Shown here one piece after another: positions 33,162-43,513 of a stretch of DNA of 64,000 bases. The notes beneath the pieces were generated by a model. That model searched no databases. It was not told the DNA's origin and saw only the letters and a program-made list of their open reading frames with translations. Position numbers and translations under genes: made by a program. How positions within the stretch are numbered: position 1 is the stretch's first letter; every line of letters starts with the position of its first letter. The stretch is from Umbilicaria muhlenbergii (taxonomy: Eukaryota; Ascomycota; Lecanoromycetes; Umbilicariales; Umbilicariaceae), in the NCBI GenBank assembly GCA_000611775.1, contig KK106982.1, positions 2,909,992 through 2,973,991 on the forward strand, in the 5' to 3' direction.

Positions 33162-34295
33162 CTACGACGGGCACATGCTCCTCCATCTCGGAGACCCGTA
33201 ATCCATTGGCGTAATACCGCCGGTTGTCCTGTCAGGAAGAGTGTCAACCTCTGTTTCATAAGAATCACACAAACCGTCTCGCCTACCTATCAGAAAAGTA
33301 TGAAACAGGATAGAGCTACCTTGTGGATTGAAGAAGCGAGCATTCGGATTGCTGCAGGTCGAGGTTTTAGGAACAGTGCTGTGAAGTGAACAAAAGGACT
33401 TGCATTCGTAGATGCATGCACAATCGCCAAGTTCCGAAAGATCGGTACTCCAATGATCCTTGCCTGGGTTGCGGAGCCATTGTATTTTGCGTCTAGTAAA
33501 GTCCACGCTGCGTTCGACCCGGCGCCAATACACGGAAACCGTGAGATCCAAAGAATCACCAAACACTTCATACACAACATCTGCTATCCCCGGTAACTGA
33601 TCCGAATGAGGACAGGTCCTGTGAGAGAAGTACAATCCCAGTCGACGTAAGTTCATTGCTGAACGGATGGTCTCTGCAAGCTGGAGTACAAAGAGGCGAC
33701 TGCTGTCCTTATCTTTCAGATCACCTGTTGTACAGTGTTCTCCTATTAGCGGAAGATAGCCGCTCATGACTTCGACGTTCCCAATCCACCCACAGATCCA
33801 AGGTGAGATGCCACAAAGGAATGATTGTGATTCGCGTTGAGGGCCAAACGAGTTGCTGGCCGCGAAGCCAAGAGTATTTCTGGAATAGAAAACGGGCATA
33901 GCCTCGTTGTAGATCTGCCTGTTGCTGACAAGCACTGCCAGGAGTAAGGTAGGAGCAGAGTCTCCTTCATGAAGGCCCCCCCACGGATGTGGGTAAAAGC
34001 ATCTGATCTCATGTTCTTCCCGGCCTGATTTATAGTTCTCGAAACCAGGCCAGACAAATGATATACACCAAGCGAGCAAGTTTCTTAGGTGGTTCTCTTC
34101 GTACGGCTTAGTGAAGGAATATAATCTAATCGTTTCTCTAGGACACAACAAGTGTTCGTAGACAAGAAATCTGATCTCTGGTGAAAGTCGGAGGAATGGA
34201 AAAGGCTTATCCGCCCGCCTCCAGGGAATCCAGAACATGCCTCTTTGATGTTGACTGTCAGGGGGAACCAGGAGAGAGCCGGAACTGCGAGACAA
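33162..34295 (-). CDS. LPxEIR-family (DUF7730/F-box-like) protein B
   Basis: 377 codons in one frame, the longest of the three paralogues. The family block is FPFLRLSPEIRFLVYEHLLC followed by PRETIRLYSF. The second block is LLLAVLVSNRQIYNEAMPVF, then YSRNTLGFAASN. About residues 215-235 read TIRSAMNLRRLGLYFSHRTC. The first ~30 residues (to MFWIPWRRADK) are not family-like. The C-terminal ~90 residues after DCACIYECK are also outside family similarity. Protein A stops just after the matching DVCDC segment, so an unspliced intron or late frame extension is possible here. Role unknown. Confidence 0.7.
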   Translation of the reverse strand: MSRSSGSLLVPPDSQHQRGMFWIPWRRADKPFPFLRLSPEIRFLVYEHLLCPRETIRLYSFTKPYEENHLRNLLAWCISFVWPGFENYKSGREEHEIRCFYPHPWGGLHEGDSAPTLLLAVLVSNRQIYNEAMPVFYSRNTLGFAASNSFGPQRESQSFLCGISPWICGWIGNVEVMSGYLPLIGEHCTTGDLKDKDSSRLFVLQLAETIRSAMNLRRLGLYFSHRTCPHSDQLPGIADVVYEVFGDSLDLTVSVYWRRVERSVDFTRRKIQWLRNPGKDHWSTDLSELGDCACIYECKSFCSLHSTVPKTSTCSNPNARFFNPQGSSILFHTFLIGRRDGLCDSYETEVDTLPDRTTGGITPMDYGSPRWRSMCPS

Positions 34296-34623
34296 CGTTC
34301 AGCTCGAGCAAGAAGGTTGTACTTTGTGTAATCGAAGTACGAAAGGTCGAAATGTACGAATCTTAGCTTTAGAGACTCAGGACATCCTCACAAACCGAAA
34401 AGACCTGACTTTCAGCAGACGGAACGAAGAGTAACTGTGAGACGAAAGGAAGGCAAGAAAAATCCGATTTGAAGGTTGCTTGTTGTTAGCCGAATATGCA
34501 AGGGCGACTCTGCATACCAGTCACAAAACACTTGTGTGACCTCAATGCAGGACAACGCCCAACTACATCCTGAGTCAATCCATGCAATCACCCTATCAAC
34601 ATCTTCTCAGCTCTTCCACCTCC
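34296..34623. other. Intergenic, promoter of protein B gene and 3' end of protein C gene
   Basis: 328 bp, nothing recognised. Confidence 0.55.
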
Positions 34624-35301
34624 TCAATAATCCGTCCCAACCTCATTGTCAATCTTCTTCATCCACCCCTCCAACCCCTTCCGACAGCGCCACTCCTGCA
34701 CAACCCTCTCCTCCCCACGATCCGAAGAATACGTCACGATCCTAACAACCAACACTACCCCATCCGGCAGAGCCCTATACAGCGACTCCAACGCCGGTTT
34801 CCCCACCCCCCACGTATCCCCCAACCGCTTCGGCATAACCACAGACACCTGCTCCAGCGCCTTCATCCCCTTCGTCGTGTCCCAGACAGTCCTATCCCCA
34901 ATGACATTAAAGCCCGCAGGGAGACGAATACGCGTGATACAATCACGGCGACGCTTAGCAAGGGAGCCAGTGAAGAGGTAAAGATCCTTCGGGTCCGAAA
35001 AGGCGAAGGTGTTGCGAGAATAGAAGACCTTAAGCGCCTCTTTGTAGATCTGACGATTGACACGCGCAAGCGCGAGGAAGCGGCTAGGGTACACGAGATC
35101 CTGAGTGCGGGTTTTGCCGGCTTTCTTGTGGTGGCGGAGGACGAAGGTACGGACGGGTTGGGGCGAGGGTGTGGGGTCGGGGACGCGGAGGCGAGCTTCG
35201 ATTTCTTCGTAGTCGCAGAGGCAGAAGGCGTAGATCTTGTCGCGGAGCTCGCGCGGGAGCTTGAGAAGTGGGGAGGTCACTGTTTCCTCGTGGAATTGCA
35301 T
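34624..35301 (-). CDS. LPxEIR-family (DUF7730/F-box-like) protein C
   Basis: 225 residues in one exon, start MQFHEETVTSPLLKLPRELR. The family blocks are LLKLPRELRDKIYAFCLCDY, then EEIEARLR, and FLALARVNRQIYKEALKVFY, then SRNTFAFSDPKDLYLFTG; these are the clearest of the three copies. A basic stretch (RRRDCITRIRLPAGFNV) follows, then ALEQVSVVMPKRLG. Third member of the same-strand cluster with 30383-31036 and 33162-34295. The coding strand is C-rich first and G-rich over the last ~250 bases, unlike its two paralogues, which have near-neutral codon use. Confidence 0.75.
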   Translation of the reverse strand: MQFHEETVTSPLLKLPRELRDKIYAFCLCDYEEIEARLRVPDPTPSPQPVRTFVLRHHKKAGKTRTQDLVYPSRFLALARVNRQIYKEALKVFYSRNTFAFSDPKDLYLFTGSLAKRRRDCITRIRLPAGFNVIGDRTVWDTTKGMKALEQVSVVMPKRLGDTWGVGKPALESLYRALPDGVVLVVRIVTYSSDRGEERVVQEWRCRKGLEGWMKKIDNEVGTDY

Positions 35302-35841
35302 GCCTAGAGAAGCGTAGGTCAGTGTCGAGGCTCAGGGAAGCGGTTGCATAAGCTGAAGGGGAAGCAGACCGCGGATGGCGATACCTCGCATGTTGACGGT
35401 TTCAAGATCCGAAAAGGCGAAGGCCTCACTTCCCAAGATCTCGTTCGAGGTGGAAGCTCGAGATTGAGGGTTTTGTGAGCCGATATCCCTTCGTGGTGTC
35501 ATTGTGTAAGGCAGTGGTAGCTCCGAGTGCACTGGATCACCTGTGTTATGAAGTACTGATTTCATGAGTAAAGCAGCAAGTCCACACATGAGATGGTGGT
35601 GTTGTGGTGAGGAAATTAGCCTCATTTCATTGTTGTGGAAATTTGAGTTTCACCTCACAGAAGGTGAATGAAGACTTTCGAACGCAGTGAAAACAACTGA
35701 GATAGACCTTATCTTCAGCACCAGAACGTCGCTTCTGTTAATCCCTATATCTTAGAATCTCTTGAGCAACACAGGTATCACTTCGCTAACGCCACGCTAA
35801 TGGATCATTGTAAGCTCATGTCCAGGACATTCAAACGTAAG
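35302..35841. other. Intergenic
   Basis: Upstream of protein C and downstream of the acyltransferase. One 97-codon minus ORF (35332-35625) without features. Nothing else. Confidence 0.5.
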
Positions 35842-38284
35842 CTAAACCTCCTTCTTTCCCTCTTCACTCCCAGGAGTCGTAGCGCCGGACGAAGCAAGCT
35901 CCATACCGCCGTTCGAATACCTCCTGCTCCTCTCTTGTCCTCTCTCTCGCATAGCCCCTCTGATCTTCTTACTGACCTCGTCCAGGCTCGCCTTTGAATC
36001 GAGGCTGCTGAAGGCCTTGAGAGAAAACCCAGCTGAACCACCTGAGCCGCCACTCGAATTGCTCCTGCTCCTACTCCGGCTGGATGGACGGGTTGCGAAG
36101 AGTCCAATGCTACCAAGGTTGCCAAATGACTCATTGCGTGGTAGATGACCATCCTCGGAGGAACCTCCCCCAATGCTGGCGTCCGCTGTCTTGCTGTCCG
36201 TAGGCGATGAAGGTGGAAAGCTATCTGAAGCATTATGACTATCCGCTCGAGTCGGCCTGCGTGGGCTCTTTTGTCCTGGCTTCATGCCCTCACGAAACGG
36301 GTCTGCAATGATGCGGTTCGCATCGAAATCAGGAAAAACCTCCGGCCCAAGGGTATTGATGACATCTGTAACCTCCGCTGACAGTTTCTCACGTTTCATT
36401 CTTAGCTTTACCAACGTGTTCGCGGAAGAAGGATTGAGGGACAGCACCAGAGGTCTGAGCGACTTGACAATGTCCATTCCACTTTCGCCGAACCGCAGCG
36501 CAGCGAAGGTGATCGATGGAAAGAAGACCACACCGAAAGCCACGACACTCCATAATGGTACCCATTCAGGTATATAGCCTTGCACGCGGTTGTAGTATGT
36601 CCACCAAGTCAACAGTGCGGTATAAAATGCATTCAATACAGGCGCCAAAGCGAGTGCAACGAGCAGCTTCCATGTTGCTATGACATCTCGTCCTTGAAGC
36701 TTGACGGTCGAAGCTGCTAGAGCCTCACGGGATTTCTTGATAGAGATAATTTTACCAGCAATGAAGATGGGTGCGAAGAGCATCGTACCTGGTAGAGTGC
36801 CGATAGCCATGATTGCAAGTTTTCCAAGCCGGTAGATAAGTGTAAAGACAACTTTGCGTATGGAGAACTTCGCGTACTCGACTTGATGATCTCGTACACC
36901 TAAAAGCCAAAGCTGCTCGTTGTATGCTAGCACAGACTTCTTGAGATTGACGATCCGAGGATCATCCTTGTAATAAGTGTAGCCCTTTACGAGTCGACGG
37001 TTCAGTTCTACCACCATAGGTAGAGGTAGCTTTTTGCCAGTTGGATTGTACAGCCGTCTTGCTGCTTGAATGAGCTTGGGAGGGTCAGCACTCGTACAAG
37101 AAAGGTGAAGGAGAAAGGACTAACCATCAAAGTGTCGTAATCAGGGCTCGTCACAGTCACAGCTACCAGAGACTGATAAACAATCTCTAGCAGTTGACGC
37201 GTGGCTTCCCGTCTCTCGCCACTCTTATACATCTCTACAAGCTCGCTAGGGACCTCAACCGGAGGACCGAACTCAACGACAGCCCTGGATCTGAACTTAT
37301 GAGCATGGAAGTAATTCATGCCGCAAGGGATAATCTTAAGCCCTGAATCTGGGTGGGCAGCTAAGGAGCCAAGTGCCATGATTGCAACGCCCGCTAAGAT
37401 TGCTTAGTATTTTTGAAAGACTACGATAACGGTACCAATAGATCACTTACCCTTTAGTGGTAATAGTTCTGTTCTGTCGTGACTACCGCCCTCAGGGAAG
37501 ATTCCAACGCAACCGCCAGCCTCTAGCCGCTGGAACACTGCGTCGTACACCTTGGTCTGATCAACTTTCGGTGCCGTCTTGTACGTACACCCTTTGAAGC
37601 CCTCAACGGTATCTTTCTCCCCACTACCACCGCCGTTAATGAACTTGCCCTGGTCATTCACGTCACTTCTTCCAGTAAGTTGCTTCAGTGCGTCAGGGCC
37701 CTTGAACTCCTTCTTCAAACGTAGCTCCTCAGGGCCATGTATCTCCAGGATCTCGGCATTTGCCGCCGTACCATTGACCGTTGGAAGGACGACAAGTCCT
37801 CCAACTTCAGCTTCCTTTTCAAACTGTGTCCCAACACCACGAATGAAGGTAGGGTCGTTTACTGGATTCGGAAGGTATACTGTGCCTGCCCCAGCCTTGG
37901 TACTGTCCAAAGCCCTAGCGACGGGCACCGCACCGGCCGACCGCGCAAGAGCGCCGACAAATCTTCTCCTCATAGATTTTTCGGCAATAAGGAAGGCAAC
38001 GCGGCGGCGAGCTTCCATACGAAGCACCCGCATAAGTATCAGTGGGTCCACAAACTTGACTGGCCATCAGCGTCTACTTCCAAATGTTCGCATTCAAGCT
38101 TGAAACGCACCTGGTTCGCATGTGGCGCAGCAACGAAGATGACCGGCCCTCTCCTAGGTACTTTCCACGAACCACGCGGGTGGACCTCTCGGAAGAAGAG
38201 ATCTACCACTATAGAAAACCCCCATAGCACCAGATCATACACCCAATTGATCATCGGGTACAACTCCTTGGTGCGCTTCGCCAT
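35842..38284 (-). CDS. SCT1: Glycerol-3-phosphate/dihydroxyacetone-phosphate O-acyltransferase (Sct1/Gpt2 type)
   Basis: First acylation step of phosphatidate and triacylglycerol synthesis, in the ER membrane. Four exons: 38284-38111, 38054-37451, 37393-37125, 37074-35842; ~759 residues, like yeast Sct1. The start at 38284 (MAKRTKELYPMINWVYDLVL) was chosen because the extension to 38437 is not family-like. The PlsC H-x4-D motif is rebuilt by the first join: PHANQFVDPLILM. The second motif is GGCVGIFPEGGSHDRTELLP followed by LKAGVAIMALG, and the third is LKIIPCGMNYF. Hydrophobic segments near the N-terminus and around residues 460-560 (for example AIMAIGTLPGTMLFAPIFIA) should be membrane spans. 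The C-terminal ~200 residues are Ser-rich, disordered and probably phosphorylated. Confidence 0.95.
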
Positions 38285-39578
38285 ATTGTCCCGGTCTCTT
38301 GTGGTGATAATAGCTTTACAGCCTTCGTTGAATCCCTTAAGTTTGTTGATCTCGTGAGACGTAAACGGTCGATGATGGGCCCTGAGTGGATTGGACACGA
38401 TCTCGACACGGCATGAGGACTGCTGTTCGCATGACACCTGTCATAATGACGACCGTTAGCAAACATTCTCGACAACGCATCAGTGAAGAGCTCTCGACTT
38501 TGTCCGCGGAATCACATCGATATCATAAGGATTAGAAGCACTTACAACTCACAACCCCGTGGCCGAGCGCAGCCACAATGGGATAGCAGAGTCCCGATCT
38601 AATATTCACCAGCCTCGAGACAAACACTGTGGTAAAGGCTTACTGGCCGGACAGAGGTCCGTTGAAAGACTGCAGCGCCTAAGGTAACCTAGCCACAGTG
38701 AAGTGCTCTCGGTCAGCGAATGATATGCGGTATCAGGATATCAGGCAGCTGTGATAATCAAGGAAGACACAAGACCACGTTTTCTCGGCAATGACGAAAA
38801 GGCCCGAGCTTTGCAGCCTTGCTGTGGCCTGTATGTCGGTTTGGCGGGCTCTGCGGGGATCTGTGCAGCTGGACTGGATCTGTGACAGGAGCGGAGATAA
38901 GGAGGTGGCGATTCCCATCGACGACAAAAGCAAGATACTGACGCTCTTGGAGTGTAGTTTGTAGGAATCCAAGGCTACTTGTATTTTCACACTAGTGCTT
39001 TCTTTCGATCCCAGCCCGTCTTGCTGGTTGGGCGGTGGAGGGGCCGCGGGTCAGAACTCAGTTATTTTGTCCCCCTTGACCTGGTGGGAAAGCACTATTC
39101 CAACAAAACCAATACGCTCGGGCTATGTCTCAACATTTAATTCCATGGGGCGTATTTCGACTGTATCGGTTCCATGTAGATTACTGAGAGATGATCCAAG
39201 CTTTAAAGCCGCCCATGATATTTAGAAGCATCCATCAAAGAAGATTTGATGGAGTGCCTTCTCCGAGTGATTAATAGCACTATGGTTTTATAGGAGTCCT
39301 GCTCTAGAAAGCGCTGTGCTTGAACGCCGGTGGCCGCACTTACACAGCGTAATCAACGGAATGTTACAGGCAAATGGAATATGCCAATCGATGGTTTGTA
39401 ATCTCTCTTGCTCGAGTGGCCAAGCAATGCAGAAGGGATGCTACTGGCAGGAGTAGATATGGTGAGAGGGAATTGATACGCTGAGGTACTCCCTCTAACT
39501 ACCCGGTTGGGACTATCCTAACACTGTCTTTGTAAACAAAACGTAGTTCGCCGGGTACGAGGGGACTCAACACCATGT
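38285..39578. other. Intergenic 1.3 kb
   Basis: Upstream of the acyltransferase and downstream of the coiled-coil gene. The ORF from 38437 runs in frame into the acyltransferase and is treated as leader. Otherwise only short ORFs. Confidence 0.5.
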
Positions 39579-40397
39579 CTAGTCTTTCCCCGCCCGAAGT
39601 TCTGCCCTGGTGATTACCAACTCTTCCGCCAGGTGGGGATACCTTGTACTCAAGGCCGCCATCCATTCCTCGTCTCTTTCTGCAACCGCCCTTTCCAAGG
39701 CCTTCTGACCTTCCAGCTCAAGTCTCCGCATTTCCTCAGCCTGCAGCCTAAGGATATCCTTCCACCTCGTCTCCCAGATGTCTTCAACCTGATTTCGCGC
39801 CTTGTCAACCGCTACTTGCTGTTGCTCCACCATTTGGTCTTCCCTTGTCGCAACCTCTTCTCGTGCCCTTTCCACATCCCTGTCCCTAGCCCTAAGCTCC
39901 TTCCGATATGCCTGGTCTATATCATTGATCCTTTGTCGCATGTCTGCCAGCTGCTGTTGGTAATTCTGGTCCACCGTGCTCACTATTTGTTGGTAGTGGG
40001 CGAACAAGGCGTTGTCTGTATCGGCCGTTAGGGGTGAATTATTCTCAGATAATTCAGCTTCGCTGTAATCTGGCGATGGTCTGTCACTGACTTGCGGGTC
40101 ATCAGAGTCAGCTGCTCTTTCTGTAATTGTGTTCGCGGAAAGATTGAGGCCCTCGTATGGAGGAGCTGCGTGCTCCAATGAAGTGACGCTGAGTATTGAT
40201 CCAGGCCTTCGAGCGGCAAGTCTAAGAACATCCCGTACCAAGCTGAGATTGCTGCTCATGGGCTCCTCGCGCTGCAAAGTACTAATGCTGGTTTTAGTTC
40301 CAGTAGAGACTACACTAGAGGCCCGTGAACGGAGAGACCGTTCAAGTAGTCCTCCGTGCTCGGAAGTCGTCGCGTCACTGGGTTGCGAGGTTGACAT
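39579..40397 (-). CDS. Coiled-coil protein of unknown function
   Basis: 272 residues, single exon, not recognised. The first ~120 residues are Ser/Thr-rich and disordered. Residues ~130-250 form a long charged coiled coil (YQQQLADMRQRINDIDQAYR, then ELRARDRDVERAREEVATRE, later RLELEGQKALERAVAERDEE). It ends with a short helix containing MAALSTRYPHLAEELVITRA. No signal peptide or membrane span. Codon use is ordinary. Could be structural or an adaptor; nothing nearby suggests a pathway. Confidence 0.7.
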   Translation of the reverse strand: MSTSQPSDATTSEHGGLLERSLRSRASSVVSTGTKTSISTLQREEPMSSNLSLVRDVLRLAARRPGSILSVTSLEHAAPPYEGLNLSANTITERAADSDDPQVSDRPSPDYSEAELSENNSPLTADTDNALFAHYQQIVSTVDQNYQQQLADMRQRINDIDQAYRKELRARDRDVERAREEVATREDQMVEQQQVAVDKARNQVEDIWETRWKDILRLQAEEMRRLELEGQKALERAVAERDEEWMAALSTRYPHLAEELVITRAELRAGKD

Positions 40398-42933
40398 TGT
40401 AGACGATCAGCAGGCTGATACTGCCACTTACGAAGTCATGGCCGGCGGGACATGTCTCTCCCTCGACGTCTTGAATGAAAGTATCGATCCTACTGCGAGA
40501 CATTCATGTCCCAATAGTAAGAGCGGTCTTCTAGCCTCCTTCAGAACAGATTCCAAGGGCTGTGGGGCTGTGCCGGCGCGCAAGGTAGCAGGCACGGAAA
40601 GTGAACGCGATGGCTAACGATTAACATATATGTATATATAGAAAGAAATATGTTGGGTCAGTGGCTGATTCATGTGCACAAAATGAGCAGTAAAGAGATA
40701 CTCAGTCAAGGTCATAGCGAACGAGGTGTACACTTCTTGTCGCATTGCCTGGAAGGATCTGGCCAGGGCAGCGGGCGACAGACCAGCCAAAAGCAGCGTA
40801 GCGCCCATTGCGCTTGGCACCTCGACAGATAGACTTTCTTCTACTTCATCTACTCTTAACTACAGACTTCAAACTTGTGCAATTATTTCGAAACTGATAC
40901 CTTCCACGAGGTAGAGTGTTTAAAGACGCACATTCAGACACTGCCGTCCTTGTCATCCCAGAGGTGTTAGCGGCGACTGTGGTCCAAAACAACCGGCTAT
41001 TAACCAATAGAGTATCAATGGTTGCATGTATCCTTCAGGGCTTCGGCGGCACAGTGCAGAAGGCTTCTGGCTGTCTCGAAAGCCCCATAAATGCAGCCCC
41101 AGATGTACTAGAGGTTCTCTCCAATACTTCCGTTGCTATAGTCTCACAACCATCAAATACCTTCAATCTCTGTCTTCTAGCCCGGTTTTGTGCTCGGTGA
41201 AGTTATCCTAGTAGCGATTGAAGTAGATGGATCATACCTAAGATTGTTTACAAACGTTATCAGAAGGAGAACCGCTCCACCACCGAGCTTTTGAGTTTCG
41301 TTGTCTGCGTCAGTAGCTGGCCCTTTCTTTTTTGAGACTGAAGAGTGCCTCTTCGGAGTCTGGCTTCCCCTCCTGTCACATGCTCGTACATTCACTATGG
41401 GTTTTCAACTACAGTTGGAAGATCCCCGCACCTTGTATTCGATGATACCGTCATCCATCCGCGCAACGTTTCAAGCAGCAAGTCCTGATCTAAGTACGGA
41501 AGGACTATTCCGCCTGAACTCTGTGAAACCAAGAGGACGTGCCGCTACATAAATCAAAACAGGATACGATGTCGATACCGTTACTGGGCATGGGCAGAGA
41601 GGTGGCGGATCTGTACCCTCAGCCATGGTATCTTTTGACTCTAAGAGTTTCTCCCTAGATTACCACACCAGGCTCGAGAATATTCACTTACGGCTATGAC
41701 TCCTGCTATGACTCCTGCATACTGTTTCGCATGTCTCTCGCTGCTATTGCTCGTTTCGCCGAAAGATTGTTGAAGAGCTCGAGGGTTGAACGGGTGACTG
41801 AATGGGTCACACACGATGTGTATTGGTCCTTTTCATTGACACATGGAGAAACGAAGGCGGCAAGTCGTCTTCATGTACCACACTCTACGTGGCACAGTGT
41901 TTTACACCGGGAGTGCTTCGCAAGATCAGGCTTTGACAGTCACTTGACGAATCTTGAATCCTCAAAGCCTTCTAACTGGCCAGGAAGACCCCCATTATGC
42001 TGCTATAGACACTTACAGACCTGCGATCCTAATTTTGCAAACACCACACGGGGTTGGAGGGGGCAAAGCGGAATGAAGCATAGTGCTGGGGAATACGATT
42101 GATGCATCCACAAAGGTTGGGGGCATGGGCGGCCTAAATGGGGTGCAGGAATCTATTTTCTGTGACAACTCAAAACGGACTCGATCGTCTTCCATGATAT
42201 ACCTACGTGTTTTAGCCCCTGTCTAGATGGTTTCGAGGTTGTCAGGTGTGCAAGACCAGGCAGACGGCTGTGTTCACGTTGAAGGCATGTTCTCGGTATG
42301 TTCTTGGCTGATACTACAAGTCCATGAGATTTCGTAATACCGTTATGTGTGACTGACCCCTTCAAGGTTGTTCCCTACCCGTCTGCGTCCATCCACCACG
42401 AAAAGCGCCCCTACATACCTATCAACGAGAAATGTCTCGCTGTGATTCAGATCAAGACCGGTTGTACAGACTCTTCGGGAGCAGAGCAGGGAAGTACCTA
42501 GAGTATTTTAATATACATCTAACATCACCTATCCACCCGCCTGCTACTGTCTCCCTGTTTCATAGCCTTTGCTTTACTCTCGATGAAACGCAGCTCGTAT
42601 GCATCAGCTTTGCCACCGCCGTCAGCTTGAGCCCTCGAAGCCTATATAACAGACCAGTCTGGCACTCCTCGTCCTCTTGTTCTTCCCATGCAAACATCAA
42701 TCAAACCTATTATCCACTTACCCACTTGACACGATCACAATTCCTTCCAGCAGGACAAACCAGCCTCTTCCACAGCACCCAAGCCATAATCCCATTCACG
42801 CTTCCAAAAGAGCCTTGTCACTTCGCATCAGAAACGCCAATTTCAAACCCAAGGCCTCTCTGAAGTTCAGTAAGTTGCAAGCCTGTAGCTCATCCTTGAC
42901 TCCCTCCGATCAGCTTGCTTAACCCTAACAGAA
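40398..42933. other. Intergenic 2.5 kb with unclear coding traces
   Basis: No gene called. A minus-strand frame upstream of 41232 (GGGAVLLLITFVNNL) ends at a good GTATGA donor, and after the acceptor GCTAG a 48-codon frame continues, including TIATEVLERTSSTSGAAFMG, to a stop near 41036. This could be the 3' part of an uncharacterised gene. Overlapping plus-strand ORFs of similar length make it doubtful. The region 42432-42900 is pyrimidine-rich and looks like the leader of the gene at 42934, with a possible leader intron (GTAAGT donor, AACAG acceptor two bases before the ATG). Confidence 0.4.
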
Positions 42934-43513
42934 ATGTCGTCAAACAATCAGCGCCAGAATATCGGGACAAGCAGGAGTGGCGTAGAGACTGCACCGATTG
43001 TCATCAGCGTTGCCAATGGGAACCGTGGCAACTGGATCGTCAGACGCGAGCCGTGGCTTGCTCGCCTCCAGCAGCTCAATGCCGAACATTCTGGACAGCC
43101 AGGGGTGATCGCAGCTATGTTGACGTGTGAATTCTGTGCACAGTCAGGGGCGACTTCCGGAGAGGTAACGGCCGTATTGCAGTTGTTACAAATGAGTAAG
43201 GGCCCCATGCCTTTTCCGTACATACTGGAATGAACGAGGCTGATGAATACGTCTAGGCCCAAGCGCAGAGTGGCCAGATAGAATTTGGCGTGAGTTAGGA
43301 AACCTCACCAGCAACATAGAGGGAGATGAAGAGGACGCCCATTATCTCCACCGGCAGCTTTGCGAACGGTTTGGGGCGGATGTGGGTTGGCATGTGGCTG
43401 AGACCTATCGTACGGCGTTGCATCGTATGACAACAGAAGGGGAATTATCTTCAGACGAGGGTTTAGGAGGAGCTAACGGTGCTAATGGTGCTAATGGTCG
43501 AGGGCATCATTAA
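42934..43513 (+). CDS. Hypothetical protein, two exons, GAN repeats at C-terminus
   Basis: Not recognised. Exons 42934-43195 and 43257-43513 (donor GTAAGG, acceptor GTCTAG) give ~172 residues. The join reads LLQMSPSAEWPDRIWRELGN, and a second exon of 85 open codons supports it; this exon is too short to stand out alone. Exon 1 has ETAPIVISVANGNRGNWIVR and two Cys (CEFCAQSG). Exon 2 is helical and charged (GDEEDAHYLHRQLCERFGAD), then GANGANGANGRGHH at the end. Just after the stop begins a 67-bp tandem repeat. A CT-rich leader with a probable 5' UTR intron precedes the ATG. Confidence 0.5.
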
